From Chondrus crispus (Eukaryota; Rhodophyta; Florideophyceae; Gigartinales; Gigartinaceae), in contig NW_005179341.1 in NCBI RefSeq assembly GCF_000350225.1, forward strand, positions 1-60,448: a stretch of 60,448 nt of DNA. The letters run 5' to 3'. The position numbers were made by a program, and so were the translations under genes. Positions 21,530 to 32,260 of the stretch are shown one piece after another (positions within the stretch are counted from its first letter, which is position 1; each line of letters begins with the position of its first letter). The notes beneath the pieces are model-generated. The model did not search any database. It saw only the letters and a program-made list of their open reading frames with translations, and was not told the DNA's origin.

Positions 21530-22528
21530 AGGTTCGAAATTAAATCCATATTGTTTCCCACAAATGTTCTCGCGTCATTCTTCTTACGTATTGGGCATTT
21601 GCGGATAGAACATCCAGTCTTTTGACAGTAAAATCATGGAATATTGCGGACATCCTCTTCTCTCTGGCGTTGTTTCTCGGTTTTGCAACGCTGGTATTAG
21701 ATATGTCCATTGGAATGGGACCTACACTGGAGGGTAAAACACTGACATAGATCAGTGAAGAGGACGCGGAACTAGTGTACTTCGTGATGGCTCTTTTGGC
21801 TGCTTCGACATTTGAGGCGTCCGTCATGAGTTCGCTGAGGTCCTGATAGTCTTTGGTACACAGATCAGTGCGGATGAAAGGCTTCAAACCGCGGCGGTAC
21901 CTGTCGATTTTTCATCTACAGGAATGCCAGGTATATCGATCAGCATTTTGAGAAACGGTTCGATGTACTGATAAACGGACTTCTGCTGGCCCCAAACTGC
22001 AAGTTTGTCACGGGATAGCCGGACTGTGTTGATAGGAGTAAACATCTTTCTGAGTCTCAACTCTTGGTCCCATGTGGTTATCGAACTATCTGAACTGACT
22101 ACTTGGTACCAATCATAAGCACTGTCAGATAGGTAACTAAAAGCAACATTCATTCTCCGAACATGGGGAACTTGAGAAAGATACAACTTCTTGTGTGCAA
22201 TAATCGAATCCAAGGACTCATTCGGGTTGCCGGAGAACGATTCCGGTTTGTTGATGAAAATCCTTTTGGCGGAGTTCTGTGCGAGGCTGAGCGCCTCATT
22301 TGCGGTTTGGGCTTCATTGCGTATTTGATTCTGACTTTGTTGCATCCCAGTGATGACGGTATTTGAGGCATGTAGTTTTCTCTCCAATTCCTGGATATTA
22401 AGCTGCATTTGCTGCCACTGAGCCTGCATCTGATCACTCAGGGTGCCTGATCTTCTTGCGATGCTAACTGCTGAGGATGCACCTGTACACCTCAACTCTT
22501 CCTCCCTGGTTCTAAGAAGGGAAGACAT
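21530..22528 (-). pseudogene. G1 gag
   Basis: The ATG at 22528 (MSSLLRTREEELRC) starts a coiled-coil N-terminus (MQAQWQQMQLNIQELERKLH) and a retrotransposon gag domain (KPESFSGNPNESLDSI, LSDSAYDWYQVV, WDQELRLRKMFTPINTVRLS). A frameshift near 21890 moves the rest (KPFIRTDLCTKDYQDLSELM) to another frame. The remnant of a zinc knuckle (FYCQKTGCSIRKCPIRKK) lies near 21600 in a third frame, with Cys in the place of the zinc-binding His. Confidence 0.82.
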
Positions 22529-22630
22529 AACACGTTATCACTGTACTGTGTTGACAGCAAAGATAGAGTGGATTCGGTATAATCCGACCCGTAGTCAATA
22601 GCCCTATCTAATAAGTTACAGTGTTGATTT

Positions 22631-22652
22631 CCTCAATTCAGCAGAATTGAGG
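22631..22652. repeat. Hairpin in the G1 leader
   Basis: CCTCAATTC-AGCA-GAATTGAGG is a perfect 9-bp stem with a 4-base loop, about 110 bases before the gag ATG on the G1 strand. In retroelement leaders such loops can serve RNA dimerisation or packaging; nothing more is shown. Confidence 0.5.
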
Positions 22653-22814
22653 CCGACTACCTCACATAATCTGGAACGCACTGAGATGGTATCTGCAGAT
22701 ACAAAGTAGTATAAATTAGGTCTCGTGCAGCAACTCTAAGGAATAAAAACACACAACTTCAAGAAAAAACAGTATGGATATCTTCAAGGAGGAGGACGGC
22801 TGGAGGGAGGTGCT

Positions 22815-22996
22815 TGTAGAGGTGTTCCGCGGGGGCGGGAGCGGGGGCTACTACTTGTCTACTTATACTATTTGTTGCAGCGTAAAGCTCTCCAATAATT
22901 CTAAGATAACTCTCCTGGTGTGTGACATGAATTATTTCTTGCCTCTCCATGAATTATTTGGAATAAGAATGTGAGAGTGACACATGACACGTTGCA
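22815..22996 (-). repeat. G1 5' LTR
   Basis: It ends GACACGTTGCA beside the CCTGG duplication, and 22858-22996 matches the left copy closely. The inner start at 22815 (TGTAGAGG, parallel to TGTAGCGG in the left copy) is tentative because the next 40 bases diverge and no TGG primer site is obvious beside it. Confidence 0.65.
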
Positions 22997-23334
22997 CCTG
23001 GTCCCTTTCCCAGAGGCTCTTACCCAGAGCTCAATGTTGATCCAATGGCGATGAAGTCTTCTTTTCCTGCTGGGGAGAAAGTGTTTTCAAATGAAGGTTG
23101 TAAGGATTCGACCTGGCTTCTAGGAAGCAATGTTGAATGAGCAAACCGGAAGATTATGGCTACTGTTCGTGCAAGGGAAGAAACTGGGAATTGCCGTTTT
23201 ATCAGTCGTCCTACTATGCTACCGCTTCCGACACGGCATTCTGCTTCATTCCGATTTTTCGTGCCATCGCGAACCTAACACAGTTAATGATAGAGCAAGG
23301 AAGCCGGCTCCTTCAAATTGAGTATGCGAAATAG
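22997..23334 (+). pseudogene. DDE transposase relic, second half
   Basis: Reading resumes in the frame left at 10771: PFPRGSYPELNVDPMAM, then FPAGEKVFSNEGCKD. In shifted frames TVRAREETGNCRF, YRFRHGILLHS and IFRAIANLTQLMIEQGSRLL follow, ending IEYAK and TAG at 23332. The order G-S-x-P-D/E-L-N, G-E-K-V, R-A-R-x-E-T-x-N and A-I-A-x-x-T-Q matches DDE_Tnp_4 proteins. The second catalytic Asp appears as Glu (PEL). Two frameshifts are needed after 23100. Confidence 0.68.
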
Positions 23335-25147
23335 TCTCTGTCTCTCATCAAAGCCATAGTTACAAAATTACGGTGGCTTGGTATTGAGTTTCCATGCGTC
23401 ATAAAGTGTATGTTGTAGTTTTCACCAGTCCCATGCTGTATCATTAGTATGTGGAATCATATTTTAAACAATATAGAATGCATGGCGTTGCCCGTAGCGA
23501 TCTAGAGCTGTCTTGGTGGCGTTCTTGCGAGACGCACGAGCAATCTTTACACCATCGCGACGAATTGTTTCAAATATTGGCTATCTCCGGAATCCCAGGC
23601 CAGTACGTTTCCACTGTGACCAAAAAACCACAGTCAATATGCAACCACGCACGGTGAAAGTACTCGCTCAGAGCAGAATTCTCATGAAGGCGCCTCTAGA
23701 AACTCAACTGCAGAAATATCGCAGCGTAACCCATCTACTGGGTGGTGGTTTACTGAAACTTGTGGAAGTGTCGCAAGAGTTGCGGTGAACTGACAGGCGT
23801 CTGTGACTCACATTCATCGATATACTTCTCACAGACTGTGAGACGTATATCGATGAATATATGTCTTTTGTCTCGTGTGAGGCCGAATGCCGTGCTCACG
23901 GCTGACTTCTCAATCACTGAATCGGTTTCGGGTATACACCGTATCGAACAAACAGAGTTCATCCAGTGTGGTAGCCAGGATCCAAGCACGACCGGGATGC
24001 GGCTTTGCCCGAGGATCAGCGCTAGAAAACTTGTGAGGCAAGATGGTTGGATCTGGCCTCCTCGCGATCCGCAGTACACCATATCCACCGAGCGTGTTTC
24101 TTTGTTCCATTCACAGAGGGTCAGAGATCGAGGCTTTCCCTTCGGCTTTATTTCTATGTGAAAAGTGTTGAACCACTGCAATCGCACAAGATAAACAGTG
24201 AGTTTCTTTTTTTCAATTCAAGAAACAAGAACAGAAAAGCCATGGTGCTGTAACGTATAGTACTTAAGTAATGTTTACTTGATTCTTTTTTATAATTTTG
24301 AGCATCTGGGAAAGACACAGTATCACATATCAACATGAAAGTTAAGTAGTGCACTAACTTTCCTACAAATTTCCATGCCATCAGAATTTTAAGAGATTCT
24401 TTTTTAACTCTCACGATGCAGCTTGACTGGGTGCACAACCGTATGCTTTCGGAAGGCTCGGATTTCAAAGTTTGGTATATTGTCTTGGAAAAAAGCCGGG
24501 TTGCAATCCAGAACGGTATTCATCTTAGACTCAACCGGCTGGCACTACCCTTTGCTTAGTGTTGTTATAGTCCGAAACAATTATGTGTAGAATTAGAAGG
24601 CATAATCAGATTATGGCTCCATGAGCATACGAATCGTATGACATACTTGTCATATGGACTATGGAAATCGACGGAGAGATTTAAATATAACAAGTGGATG
24701 TGTGATTTACGTAAGAAAAGCTGTGAGGCCTTGCAGCCAATTATTTGCATGTAATTACGGAGTGCTAGCCATAAAACCATTTGGAAAAACGCTTCCAGGA
24801 GGTTCGTCTCTGATAATCAAGGTCATGCTGCGACATAGCATCCGCTGAACAAGAAAATATCCAAAAGGACAGCATTCTGTTAAGAATTCCGGTTTAATCA
24901 AATATGATTTTCACAGCTTGTACATCAACTGAGCAGTACTTGAACGGTCTTGGAATGGAATAAGTGGGTTTTTCAGAAAATTAGATGAAGCACTGTGTGA
25001 AAAGAACTGCGCTTCGCCCTTCCATTGAGCAGTTGTTTATGAATGAAGGCGGACTCATGGCACTGTCGAATCCAGAACTTGGTGGTATGCGATTCGTTTC
25101 TATAACTTTTTAAAAAGGAGGGTTGCCTATAAGTTCGTAGGTTTCCC
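23335..25147. other. AT-rich stretch without a recognisable gene
   Basis: ORFs on both strands are short and lack domains. The one clear structure is the palindrome at 23812-23858. The right end, to 25147, should hold the upstream control region of the RING gene. Confidence 0.5.
23812..23858. repeat. Long near-perfect palindrome
   Basis: Arms ATTCATCGATATAC and GTATATCGATGAAT (14 bp, perfect) enclose a second pair, TCTCACA/TGTGAGA, around a 3-base centre, with one mismatch between the stems. It may be a fold-back element or a hairpin RNA; no further context. Confidence 0.8.
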
Positions 25148-25154
25148 TATAAAA
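25148..25154 (+). promoter_or_regulatory. TATA box of the RING-H2 gene
   Basis: TATAAAA stands 107 bases before the chosen ATG. The secreted-protein gene at 44227 has its TATA box at nearly the same distance. Confidence 0.65.
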
Positions 25155-25254
25155 GGAGCAAAGAACTGGATTTGTGTCGTTACCAGGTACCGCACTTCAA
25201 CTCATTCCACAAACAAACTCTATCTTCAGTAGCATTTTAACACAACCACAAGAG

Positions 25255-25872
25255 ATGGCGGGTAACAATATGGGCTTATGGGAATTTCTTCGAGTGAACG
25301 AACATTTTCATACGAGAGAGAGAAATCCGGATAGACCCCATCACCCTATTTTGGTTGCGCGAATTTGCGCGGAGGTTATACAGGCTTTGCAAGACACCAT
25401 AGTACACATGAGTGAGCAAAAGCAAGAGACCCTTGAAAGTAGCGGCCGACCCTCTTCATCTCGAAGACGACGAAATTCAATTGAGGACGAAAAATGCTCG
25501 ATCTGTTTCGAAAAATTGCATGCTCAGACCAGAGTGGAGACCGTTTGCGAGCATTATTTCCATATCCACTGCATTTTCATTCATTTCAGAGCTCAAGAAG
25601 ATCCAGAATGTCCTTTGCGATGTGACATTATCGACGATAGGTTCATGATGCACGAACTCAAAAAGGTAATCAAGAAAAGAAAAGATCGTGACCTTGATGA
25701 TGCATATGATAACTCTCTTTACAGAAAGATTAGCGTTTGGGAGGATATGTATGAGTATGGGCGTCAGTGCCAACGATATGTTGGGCGCAGACTGTTCAGA
25801 TCCAGGACAAGTCGGACTGAGTTTGAGAACCTACGTACAGTAGTTCTCTCTTCGAGAGACATGTATTGCTAA
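25255..25872 (+). CDS. RING-H2 zinc-finger protein (205 aa), probable E3 ubiquitin ligase
   Basis: The first in-frame ATG is at 25255 (MAGNNMGLWEFLRVNEHF); codons before it lack an ATG. Zinc ligands are visible as C81, C84, C98, H100, H103, C106, C119 and C123 (CSICFEK, VCEHYFHIHC, ECPLRC), the C3H2C3 order of RING-H2 domains, which bind E2 enzymes and promote ubiquitin transfer. The last pair is spaced CPLRC instead of the usual CPxC, one residue longer. A Ser/Arg stretch (SSSRRRRNS) precedes the RING and a Lys-rich helix (KKVIKKRKDRD) follows. No signal peptide or membrane segment is seen. The gene is intronless and has a TATA box. Substrates are unknown. The domain assignment is firm; ligase activity is inferred. 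Confidence 0.82.
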   Translation: MAGNNMGLWEFLRVNEHFHTRERNPDRPHHPILVARICAEVIQALQDTIVHMSEQKQETLESSGRPSSSRRRRNSIEDEKCSICFEKLHAQTRVETVCEHYFHIHCIFIHFRAQEDPECPLRCDIIDDRFMMHELKKVIKKRKDRDLDDAYDNSLYRKISVWEDMYEYGRQCQRYVGRRLFRSRTSRTEFENLRTVVLSSRDMYC

Positions 25873-27171
25873 CTCGTAGCTGTTTGAATTCTTAAGACAA
25901 CAAAGATCAGTGCTGCAACTTGAGTAATACACGTGAAAGAGGGAGGGCAAGTTGTTGCAAAAAGCAAACTTCAGGCCACGCTTCTTTCACTTTATTCCTC
26001 GCGGAGCACAGGATTTTATGCAACCGATCCCATGGCTTTGTGGTTTATAGACGCGATTACCTGCAAGGCTACAAGCCTGCTAATTAAATCATGCATTTCA
26101 TGAATTTTGTCAACTGTTGTGCACCTCAATGTGCCATGCAGTTGCATTGCTTAATTGCATTGCCTAAACGAGATTCCGCTTTGCGGCAATTCTGCCACTC
26201 ATGGAAGGACGAAACGGAGAGATGGGACTGAGAACGAACAGGACAGGAACATAGAAAGTGGACATAGAGGAAAGGAAGCATCTTTCGGTAGGAACATTTG
26301 GAACTGTTTGTCATCCTGTTTCGTTTCCTAGGTCTCATGGAACTTCTTGCGTGCGAGGCCAGAGAATTTTTTTTTGTAGAGGTGCTGACTTCCTCAACAC
26401 CTCATAAGCTATTAATGTGTCATTAGACACACACATATATACAATGCACCTGTTTATACCCCAGTTTCATAGACAATTTCGGAGTTGTCTGGAAAATCCA
26501 CATTCCGTTGTCGATCAGTGTTTTGGCAAAGACTACAGCACAAACGGCTGATTGAACGAGCTTTACTAAACTTTTGAGTATCCTCGTTTTGTAAGTTGGC
26601 TACAGTAGCTGCAAACATCATGTCGTAGAGTCAGTGTATGAGTCCAGCACGGTTGTAGAGAATTGAATACTTTTTGACTACGGCATGAAAGTTGCATCAT
26701 CTGCCAAAAAGCACAGTATGCATACATTGTTAAAACGTCAACGCGGTCATCATTTTCCTACAATATTTGCCTGCAGTAGAAGCAGCTTGGGTATTATTGT
26801 AACCATATAGCCGCGTTTGAATATATGGACTGGCCAATTCCAGCAAGGAGATTTCAAATGGCATACGTTGAGGTCAAATGACCTCAATTAAGGACATTTT
26901 GGCACGTACGGTACACGCTGGAAATCCTTGCCACCAGAGCATAGATGTAGACAACTAACTGTGATAGAAGAACTATCAAAGAGAGGAACGGTCATGGAAA
27001 ACTCTTCAATACACGTAAGCTTCTGCACGTCCAGCAGCCCACGGGCATTCTCCTCGCCAAGCTAATTGGATTCACGATAGTTCGTAAAGTAGTGCACACC
27101 AGTCCAGTTTCGGTCGATACTGATATTCGAGCAGACTTTATTGAGCTCGCCCTCGACGGTCAGCTTTTCAT
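25873..27171. other. Stretch without a recognisable gene
   Basis: Mainly AT-rich sequence with short, unconvincing ORFs on both strands. No canonical AATAAA was noticed shortly behind the RING gene stop. No repeat or element end was recognised. Confidence 0.45.
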
Positions 27172-28892
27172 TCATACTTCCCACCATATCCTCCAATTTG
27201 CTTCCATCTGTTGTGGGCACGTACGCAAAGTACAAACGTGCTCGTGGTCAAAGTAAGACTTGAGGAGGGTTTTACACGCGCGGGCGACAGTAACACGCCC
27301 TGCACCGTACGCCGGATGCATGGGACCGTCCTCTCGGAAGGTCAAAGGCCACAAATATGCCCTTTCGGAGGTACCCGTCGGGGAATAGTCATCGCGGCGG
27401 CTGTTGCCATAGTCCTCTTTCATGTTATGTTCGCCGTTGCGCGTGGCAACACGATTGAGAATGTCCTTACCCGGGTCGTCGTACAGCAGATGGTCATTGG
27501 CGAAGAGCGGACCCTCGCAGTTTTGATGGTAGCGCTCCACACGGCCAATGGCAGACTCCAGGCGTAGACGGCAATGGGTGTTGTAATTTTGGAATCAGAC
27601 GGCCTTGAAGGGTCTAGTAGCGACCTCTGCACACAGGGTGAGAATATGCGGCGGGCCGAATAAGGCGGGGCCTTGCTACCTGTCGATGTCATCACCCTTC
27701 TGGAAAGGCAGGCCCTTGTCAATGTTGGATATCACTACTACATATACTGTGCACATCCCTCTCCGCCTGTTTCCTGGCCTGGGGACACTCCCTTTTATCA
27801 CAGTCAGGAAAGGTGTGCACTTCTGGAAAGGCAGGCCCTTGTCAAAGGGGGTCTTTTTAACTGAGCATGATAATGGACTCGTTCAAATAAGCCTGATACG
27901 GCGCATCATGATGGACATTAGTGGGCATATCCCTCGGGGTGCCAATAAATCTAAAGCCTTTGCCCTCCTCGTACATGCCCCTTCCCCGCATGCTTCGCCG
28001 TTCTACCCATCAAGCCAGGTCTCCCACGTGGTCATATACTCGTGCCCCTCAATGGCGACTCCAACGCGCTGACCCATTCTCATTCCCCCTTACTGGATGT
28101 GGCCCTCCGTGCCCTGGAGCGCGTTACCCAGGCCCTTGGTTCCGTCAACCAGAAACTAGAAGATGTACGGCCCCTTTTTATCGCCAGTGGTGTTTCGGCA
28201 GAAGACGGTCTAGTGTGGGCGGTGAACGGGCCTCGCATGCGCTTGTGCTCGGCACTAACGCAGTTGGGTTCCCGCATGACAAGCGGTCCCACTCGGTGGC
28301 GTTGAGGCTGCGGATGGCGGCGGCATGGACGGGGTTTATCGCTAGCTCCGAGAGGCGGACGTGGGGCAAAAAGAGCCATGCAGTAGTTGTCGGTCATGTC
28401 TATGGTTGAGCTCCGGCGACGCTCGCGTCGGGGCCGGCAGCACGGTGGGGGCCTGAGAGTCGGGCCCGTGCAGGTCGTAGACGTTGCCCCGGCCCATGGC
28501 CTCCCAGGCGCGGGCATCGGCGACGCGAAGCCGATGGACTTGCACGCGATGCCGCTGCGGAAGCGATCTTCATCGGACACGCAGTGGCCGGGGCCCGGCT
28601 GATGGCCGAGCGGGATGGCTTCGAAGTCCGCTGGGGCGCCGGAGTTGATGGCCGCAACGAAGAGCTTGTGGTGTTTCGGGTGCGTGAGCGAGCTAGTGCC
28701 ACGGATGTTCGTGAGGCCCTTGGTGAAGTTGGCTAGCAGCAGGGGAGCCCCGGGGTTTCGCCTCTCACAAATTTCATGGAACCGGTCCACTTGTACAGCA
28801 CCCTGGCTCTACTTGCGGTGCATCGTTGTGTTTATAAAAGGCATCCTGGAGACATTGCACTGGGCGCTTTGACGTGCCTCTTCGTCGGACAT
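27172..28892 (-). pseudogene. Decayed gene of unknown function
   Basis: From an ATG at 28892 (MSDEEARQSAQCNVSRMPFI) protein-like sequence runs for over 1.6 kb through several frames. Pieces in order: DRFHEICERRNPGAPLLLAN, HHKLFVAAINSGAPADFEAI, VADARAWEAMGRGNVYDLHG, LSELAINPVHAAAIRSLNAT, FLVDGTKGLGNALQGTEGHI, MRMGQRVGVAIEGHEYMTTW, FIGTPRDMPTNVHHDAPYQA, DDPGKDILNRVATRNGEHNM and TSERAYLWPLTFREDGPMHP, to a stop near 27172. There is at least one early stop and about five frameshifts. A 26-base segment is duplicated (27697-27722 and 27820-27845), giving DKGLPFQK twice. I do not recognise the family and see no catalytic motif, membrane segment or retroelement domain. The continuity of sensible protein sequence is the evidence for a former gene. 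Confidence 0.5.
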
Positions 28893-29383
28893 TCACGCTG
28901 CCGCCCTCCAAGGTAAAGTGCGAATATCTCACCAATCTTTGTTATTCATACAGAAATGCTCACAAGACACGTCCTCCTCCTTGTCCTCGTCGCACTCGAA
29001 AAACTCGCCCCTGGGCGCAAAGAGATATGGCATACGTGCACTGTAAAGAAGTGCAAGTCGGTAAGCAACCGTCATTTTCGCAAATCGCGAACTGCACATC
29101 GCCATCCCGACCCACCCCGAAATACAATACGGAGATATTGTGGAATTTATGCATCCGGCCGCTTGCTCGCATCAGCAGTCCAGCACGACCAGTGTCCGTC
29201 AGAAAAAGGAAGTCTTTCCATCGAACGTCACCCTGCACCACGCGAAGGATCCCCTGCTCCCCTCCCCCCGCCCTTTATTTGGTGTGCCGCCAACGTCATG
29301 CTCATAGAGCACATGTAGAACCCACTTCATCGTCTTCGGGCTTGAGTCGCATGTCATTCGCCCCGTTCAAAATCTATTCGCGA

Positions 29384-29513
29384 CTGTATATGCATCATGC
29401 ACCAGAGAACGTGACAAGTTTTGGACGCCGGGGCGTCCGAGAGAACGCGACAAGCTTTGGACGCCGGGGCGTCCAAAGCTTGTCGCGTTCTCTGGTGCAC
29501 GATGCATATACAG
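29384..29513. repeat. 130-bp fold-back with GC-rich core
   Basis: CTGTATATGCATCATGCACC at the left is answered by GGTGCACGATGCATATACAG at the right, and the arms continue through GAGAACG/CGTTCTC and TTTGGACGCC. The segment with GGACGCCGGGGCGTCC also occurs twice in direct orientation. The arms differ at a few positions only. It resembles a small fold-back element; no flanking duplication was identified. Confidence 0.8.
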
Positions 29514-30502
29514 ACGTTGCCTTTGGTGCTAGTACTAGCCCATGGCACAAGGGACGAAGCCGCGATTCACATTTTCCCCGAAGGAGATTGGCGAATGTAT
29601 GGGATAGTGAGAATGCCTCTGTACTTCACGCAGCGCGTCACCAATCCAACAACTCGTCATATGTCATGCTTCCTACAACCGTAGTCAAATACAGCAAAAG
29701 CAAGCGCGTTCTATTTCGAATGGCGAGGCAGTGAGGCTAGGGTGGGAGAGAGAGGTACTGTTCTTTGCACCACATGGAGAAGAGGACCTGGGAACGTTCG
29801 AACCGGCGAGTTCCGCGCAGGATACTGTCTGAGTTGCTTTCGGTCTCTCAGACGCATCGACTCAAAAAAAAAAAAAAAAGTCTTCATACGTACATGCTCT
29901 GGCAGTCCAGCACGCCATGCTCCCAAAGCCACGCGTCAACAGCGCGACGCGACCTGGCGCACAGGAGTTTCCGCCCTCGGAGAATCGCGATGGAGAAGCG
30001 AGTGAGGGTTTTCGTTTGTTGGCGGAAGCCGGTCCGTTTCAAAACAACTAATTTCGGAAATTTTCTGAAGCTGCACTGTGTGTTTAAACAGTTTCCAGAC
30101 ACTTGAGTGACACGTTGCGTAGCGCTATTGTAGCGCGTGTGGCACAGCATCGTTCGCAGCTGGCAAAACAGATTATTTCACCGCCATCAATCCTCTATAA
30201 CAACACTGCTGGTTTGTGACATGGATGCTTCAGGAATGGGGCGGTCAGAAACCTTCACGGTCTCTACCTAATAACCTAACTCTTTGGAAGCCAATCAAAT
30301 CATGGGTGAGGAATCGCTGCCGTCCTGCTTCTATTTGTGACACGTGTCTCGCACGCAATGTCCACGTGAAAAGACAAATCACATCCCTCGCCAATCACAC
30401 AACAACTGCAGACAGCCTCCATTCGATCGCTGTCGTATCTTACACGTGTACATATCCCCTCCACGGTATTTAACACCGTCGTCGCTCCTTCCCTCAGTAA
30501 AC

Positions 30503-30736
30503 ATGACTAAGGTCTTGAGTCTCTCCTACAATCGCGATTGTGATGCCAAGATCAGACTGATGCCTCCGACCCCCGAAGGTGGTCAGAGCCACGGCGGCTT
30601 TATTTTGCGTAGGGAATGGGGGCGCCTTACTGGCGGTGCCCTATCTTTGGGTGCTGCCTTGTCTGGGTGTAACAGTGCTGCCTTGTCTGGGTGTAACCAC
30701 AGCGATACCATGTCTTTTCATCCCCATCCATTTTGA
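30503..30736 (+). CDS. Possible small ORF (77 aa)
   Basis: ATG at 30503 (MTKVLSLSYNRDCDAKIR) follows a TATTTAA-like box by about 30 bases. The product is Gly/Ser-rich and includes an 8-residue duplication (SGCNSAALSGCN) created by a tandem DNA repeat. No domain, signal peptide or homologue is recognised; chance is the main alternative. Confidence 0.18.
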   Translation: MTKVLSLSYNRDCDAKIRLMPPTPEGGQSHGGFILRREWGRLTGGALSLGAALSGCNSAALSGCNHSDTMSFHPHPF

Positions 30737-31269
30737 GCCTCTACATATATTCCTGAGAACCGCATATCATATGTTTGTGTCTCGGCATTCAAACTGTGTG
30801 CCTTCGGAAGAGGTGATCTCCCACCTTTCCCCAAAGCTCATTTCAGTAGCTCAAGTGTGGGGATGCGGCATGGGTGCGCCATGTGAAGCTATTGCACCTT
30901 GTCGTGTACCGCGATGTGGAGGACATGCGTAACACGCTTTGCAGCGTCCATTTGATTTCTGTAGCACCACTGGTTATGTGCACCTGTCCGCCCACGTGTA
31001 CGAAGCACTCATATCTTTACGCCCCACCACTGCCCCATGTCTATCCCTCCAGCTTGCCCCTCTTCGTTTTCATCCTTTCTCCTTTTTTCCTTTCTCAGAT
31101 CAGAGAAAAGAAAAAGGAAAAGGAAGAAATGCGAACGGGCGAGCGGTTGGCGTAGATACGGCTTGACTTGAGATGGGCGCGACGCACGGAGAAAAAAAAA
31201 ACAAGAGGAAATTAGAAATCGGAAACGTACAAAACTTTGAAAATGGTGGCGGGTCGGAGAGAACAGTGA

Positions 31270-32260
31270 GAAAGATTGATTGAGATGGTTACGGAGTTGG
31301 GTAGGGACAGCGAGACGGAGGCCGCGACAGAGGCCGAGACGGAGAGGGAGACAAGGGAAGGTACAGAGATCAAGACGGAGGAATGGGCAGAGGCCTAAAC
31401 GGAGGCCGAGTAGAGGCGGACACGGGGCTGGAGGCGGGGATGGAGGCGGAGACGGACACAGAGACGGAGAAGAGAAAAGCTGATGCACATTGGTTGTAGA
31501 GAATTGCAGACCAAGGATTGCCGGAAGGCCGCAGACTGATCACCACAGAATTTCCGGATAGCTTGCCCTCCTGACTGGGTTGCCAGCCGGCAGACCATCG
31601 TTAGACAAACCAAGATCCCTCTTTCACATACTCGTCAAAGAAACAAGTCAAGTTGGTGAGAGAAACGTAGATGGGGTATTGGAGAAAAGAGCAAGGTAAG
31701 CGGGACGGAGAGAGCAAGGAGAATTAAAATGACGGCGAACGGAAAAGTGAATGAGAATGGAAAGAGCGAGGGAAAAGATAAACGCGGTCAGTGGCGCAGG
31801 ATGGTTATGAAAAGGGAAACGGAAACGGAACGAAGATGGATGAATGTGGAAAAGGAAAAGGAAAAGGAAAAGAAAATGATGAGTATGGAACAGGGAAGGA
31901 GAACAAAGGAGATAGAAAAGTGGAAAAGAGGACAAAAATAAAAGGTGGGGATGAACATGGAAGGGCGTGGGAAAAGAAAGCATAAATATGGGATGTGGAA
32001 GGTTAGGGAAAGAGGGATACATATGGAAGGAAATGGAAAAGGGAAAGGGGGGTAGAAAAGGACATAAATAGAGGAAGGGAATGTTAAGGAAAGGGGAATA
32101 AATATAGAAAGGAATGGAAAAGGAAAGAGGGATAGTTATGGAAAGGGGAAAGGGGAAAGGGAAGGGGGAAAGTAGATAAACATGGAAAGAATAGGGGAGG
32201 GGAATAGATACAGAAAGGGGAAGATGAGGAAAAGGGAGTGGGAGATGGGTTGAGAGTGTG
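31270..32260 (+). repeat. About 1 kb purine-rich tract
   Basis: The plus strand is almost entirely G and A in long stretches, with GGAAAAG/GGAAAC/GGAGGC-type short repeats and longer echoes such as GAAAGGAATGGAAAAGG-like units. The 234-codon minus-strand ORF through it (Phe/Pro/Ser/Leu only) is a consequence of composition. Such tracts can form triplex DNA. Confidence 0.75.

Larger units (their letters stand above)
10772..22996 (-). mobile_element. G1: Gypsy/Ty3 retrotransposon carrying three later insertions
   Basis: Related terminal sequences end in TTGCA at 10999 and 22996, and CCTGG flanks the element at 10767-10771 and 22997-23001. Between them, minus-strand gag, protease, RT, RNase H, integrase and chromodomain occur in order but in pieces. 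Removing the solo LTR (12655-13264), D1 (13971-15611) and Copia 1 (15848-20370) leaves about 5.4 kb, a normal Gypsy length. Stops and frameshifts in gag, RT and integrase show it was already decaying. Confidence 0.88.

Noticed and set aside
23750..24187. 145-codon minus-strand ORF
   Set aside because: No domain, no ATG at the stated start, and it spans the palindrome at 23812.
29863..29878. A16 run as the tail of a retrogene or LINE
   Set aside because: No coding remnant or flanking duplication could be linked to it.
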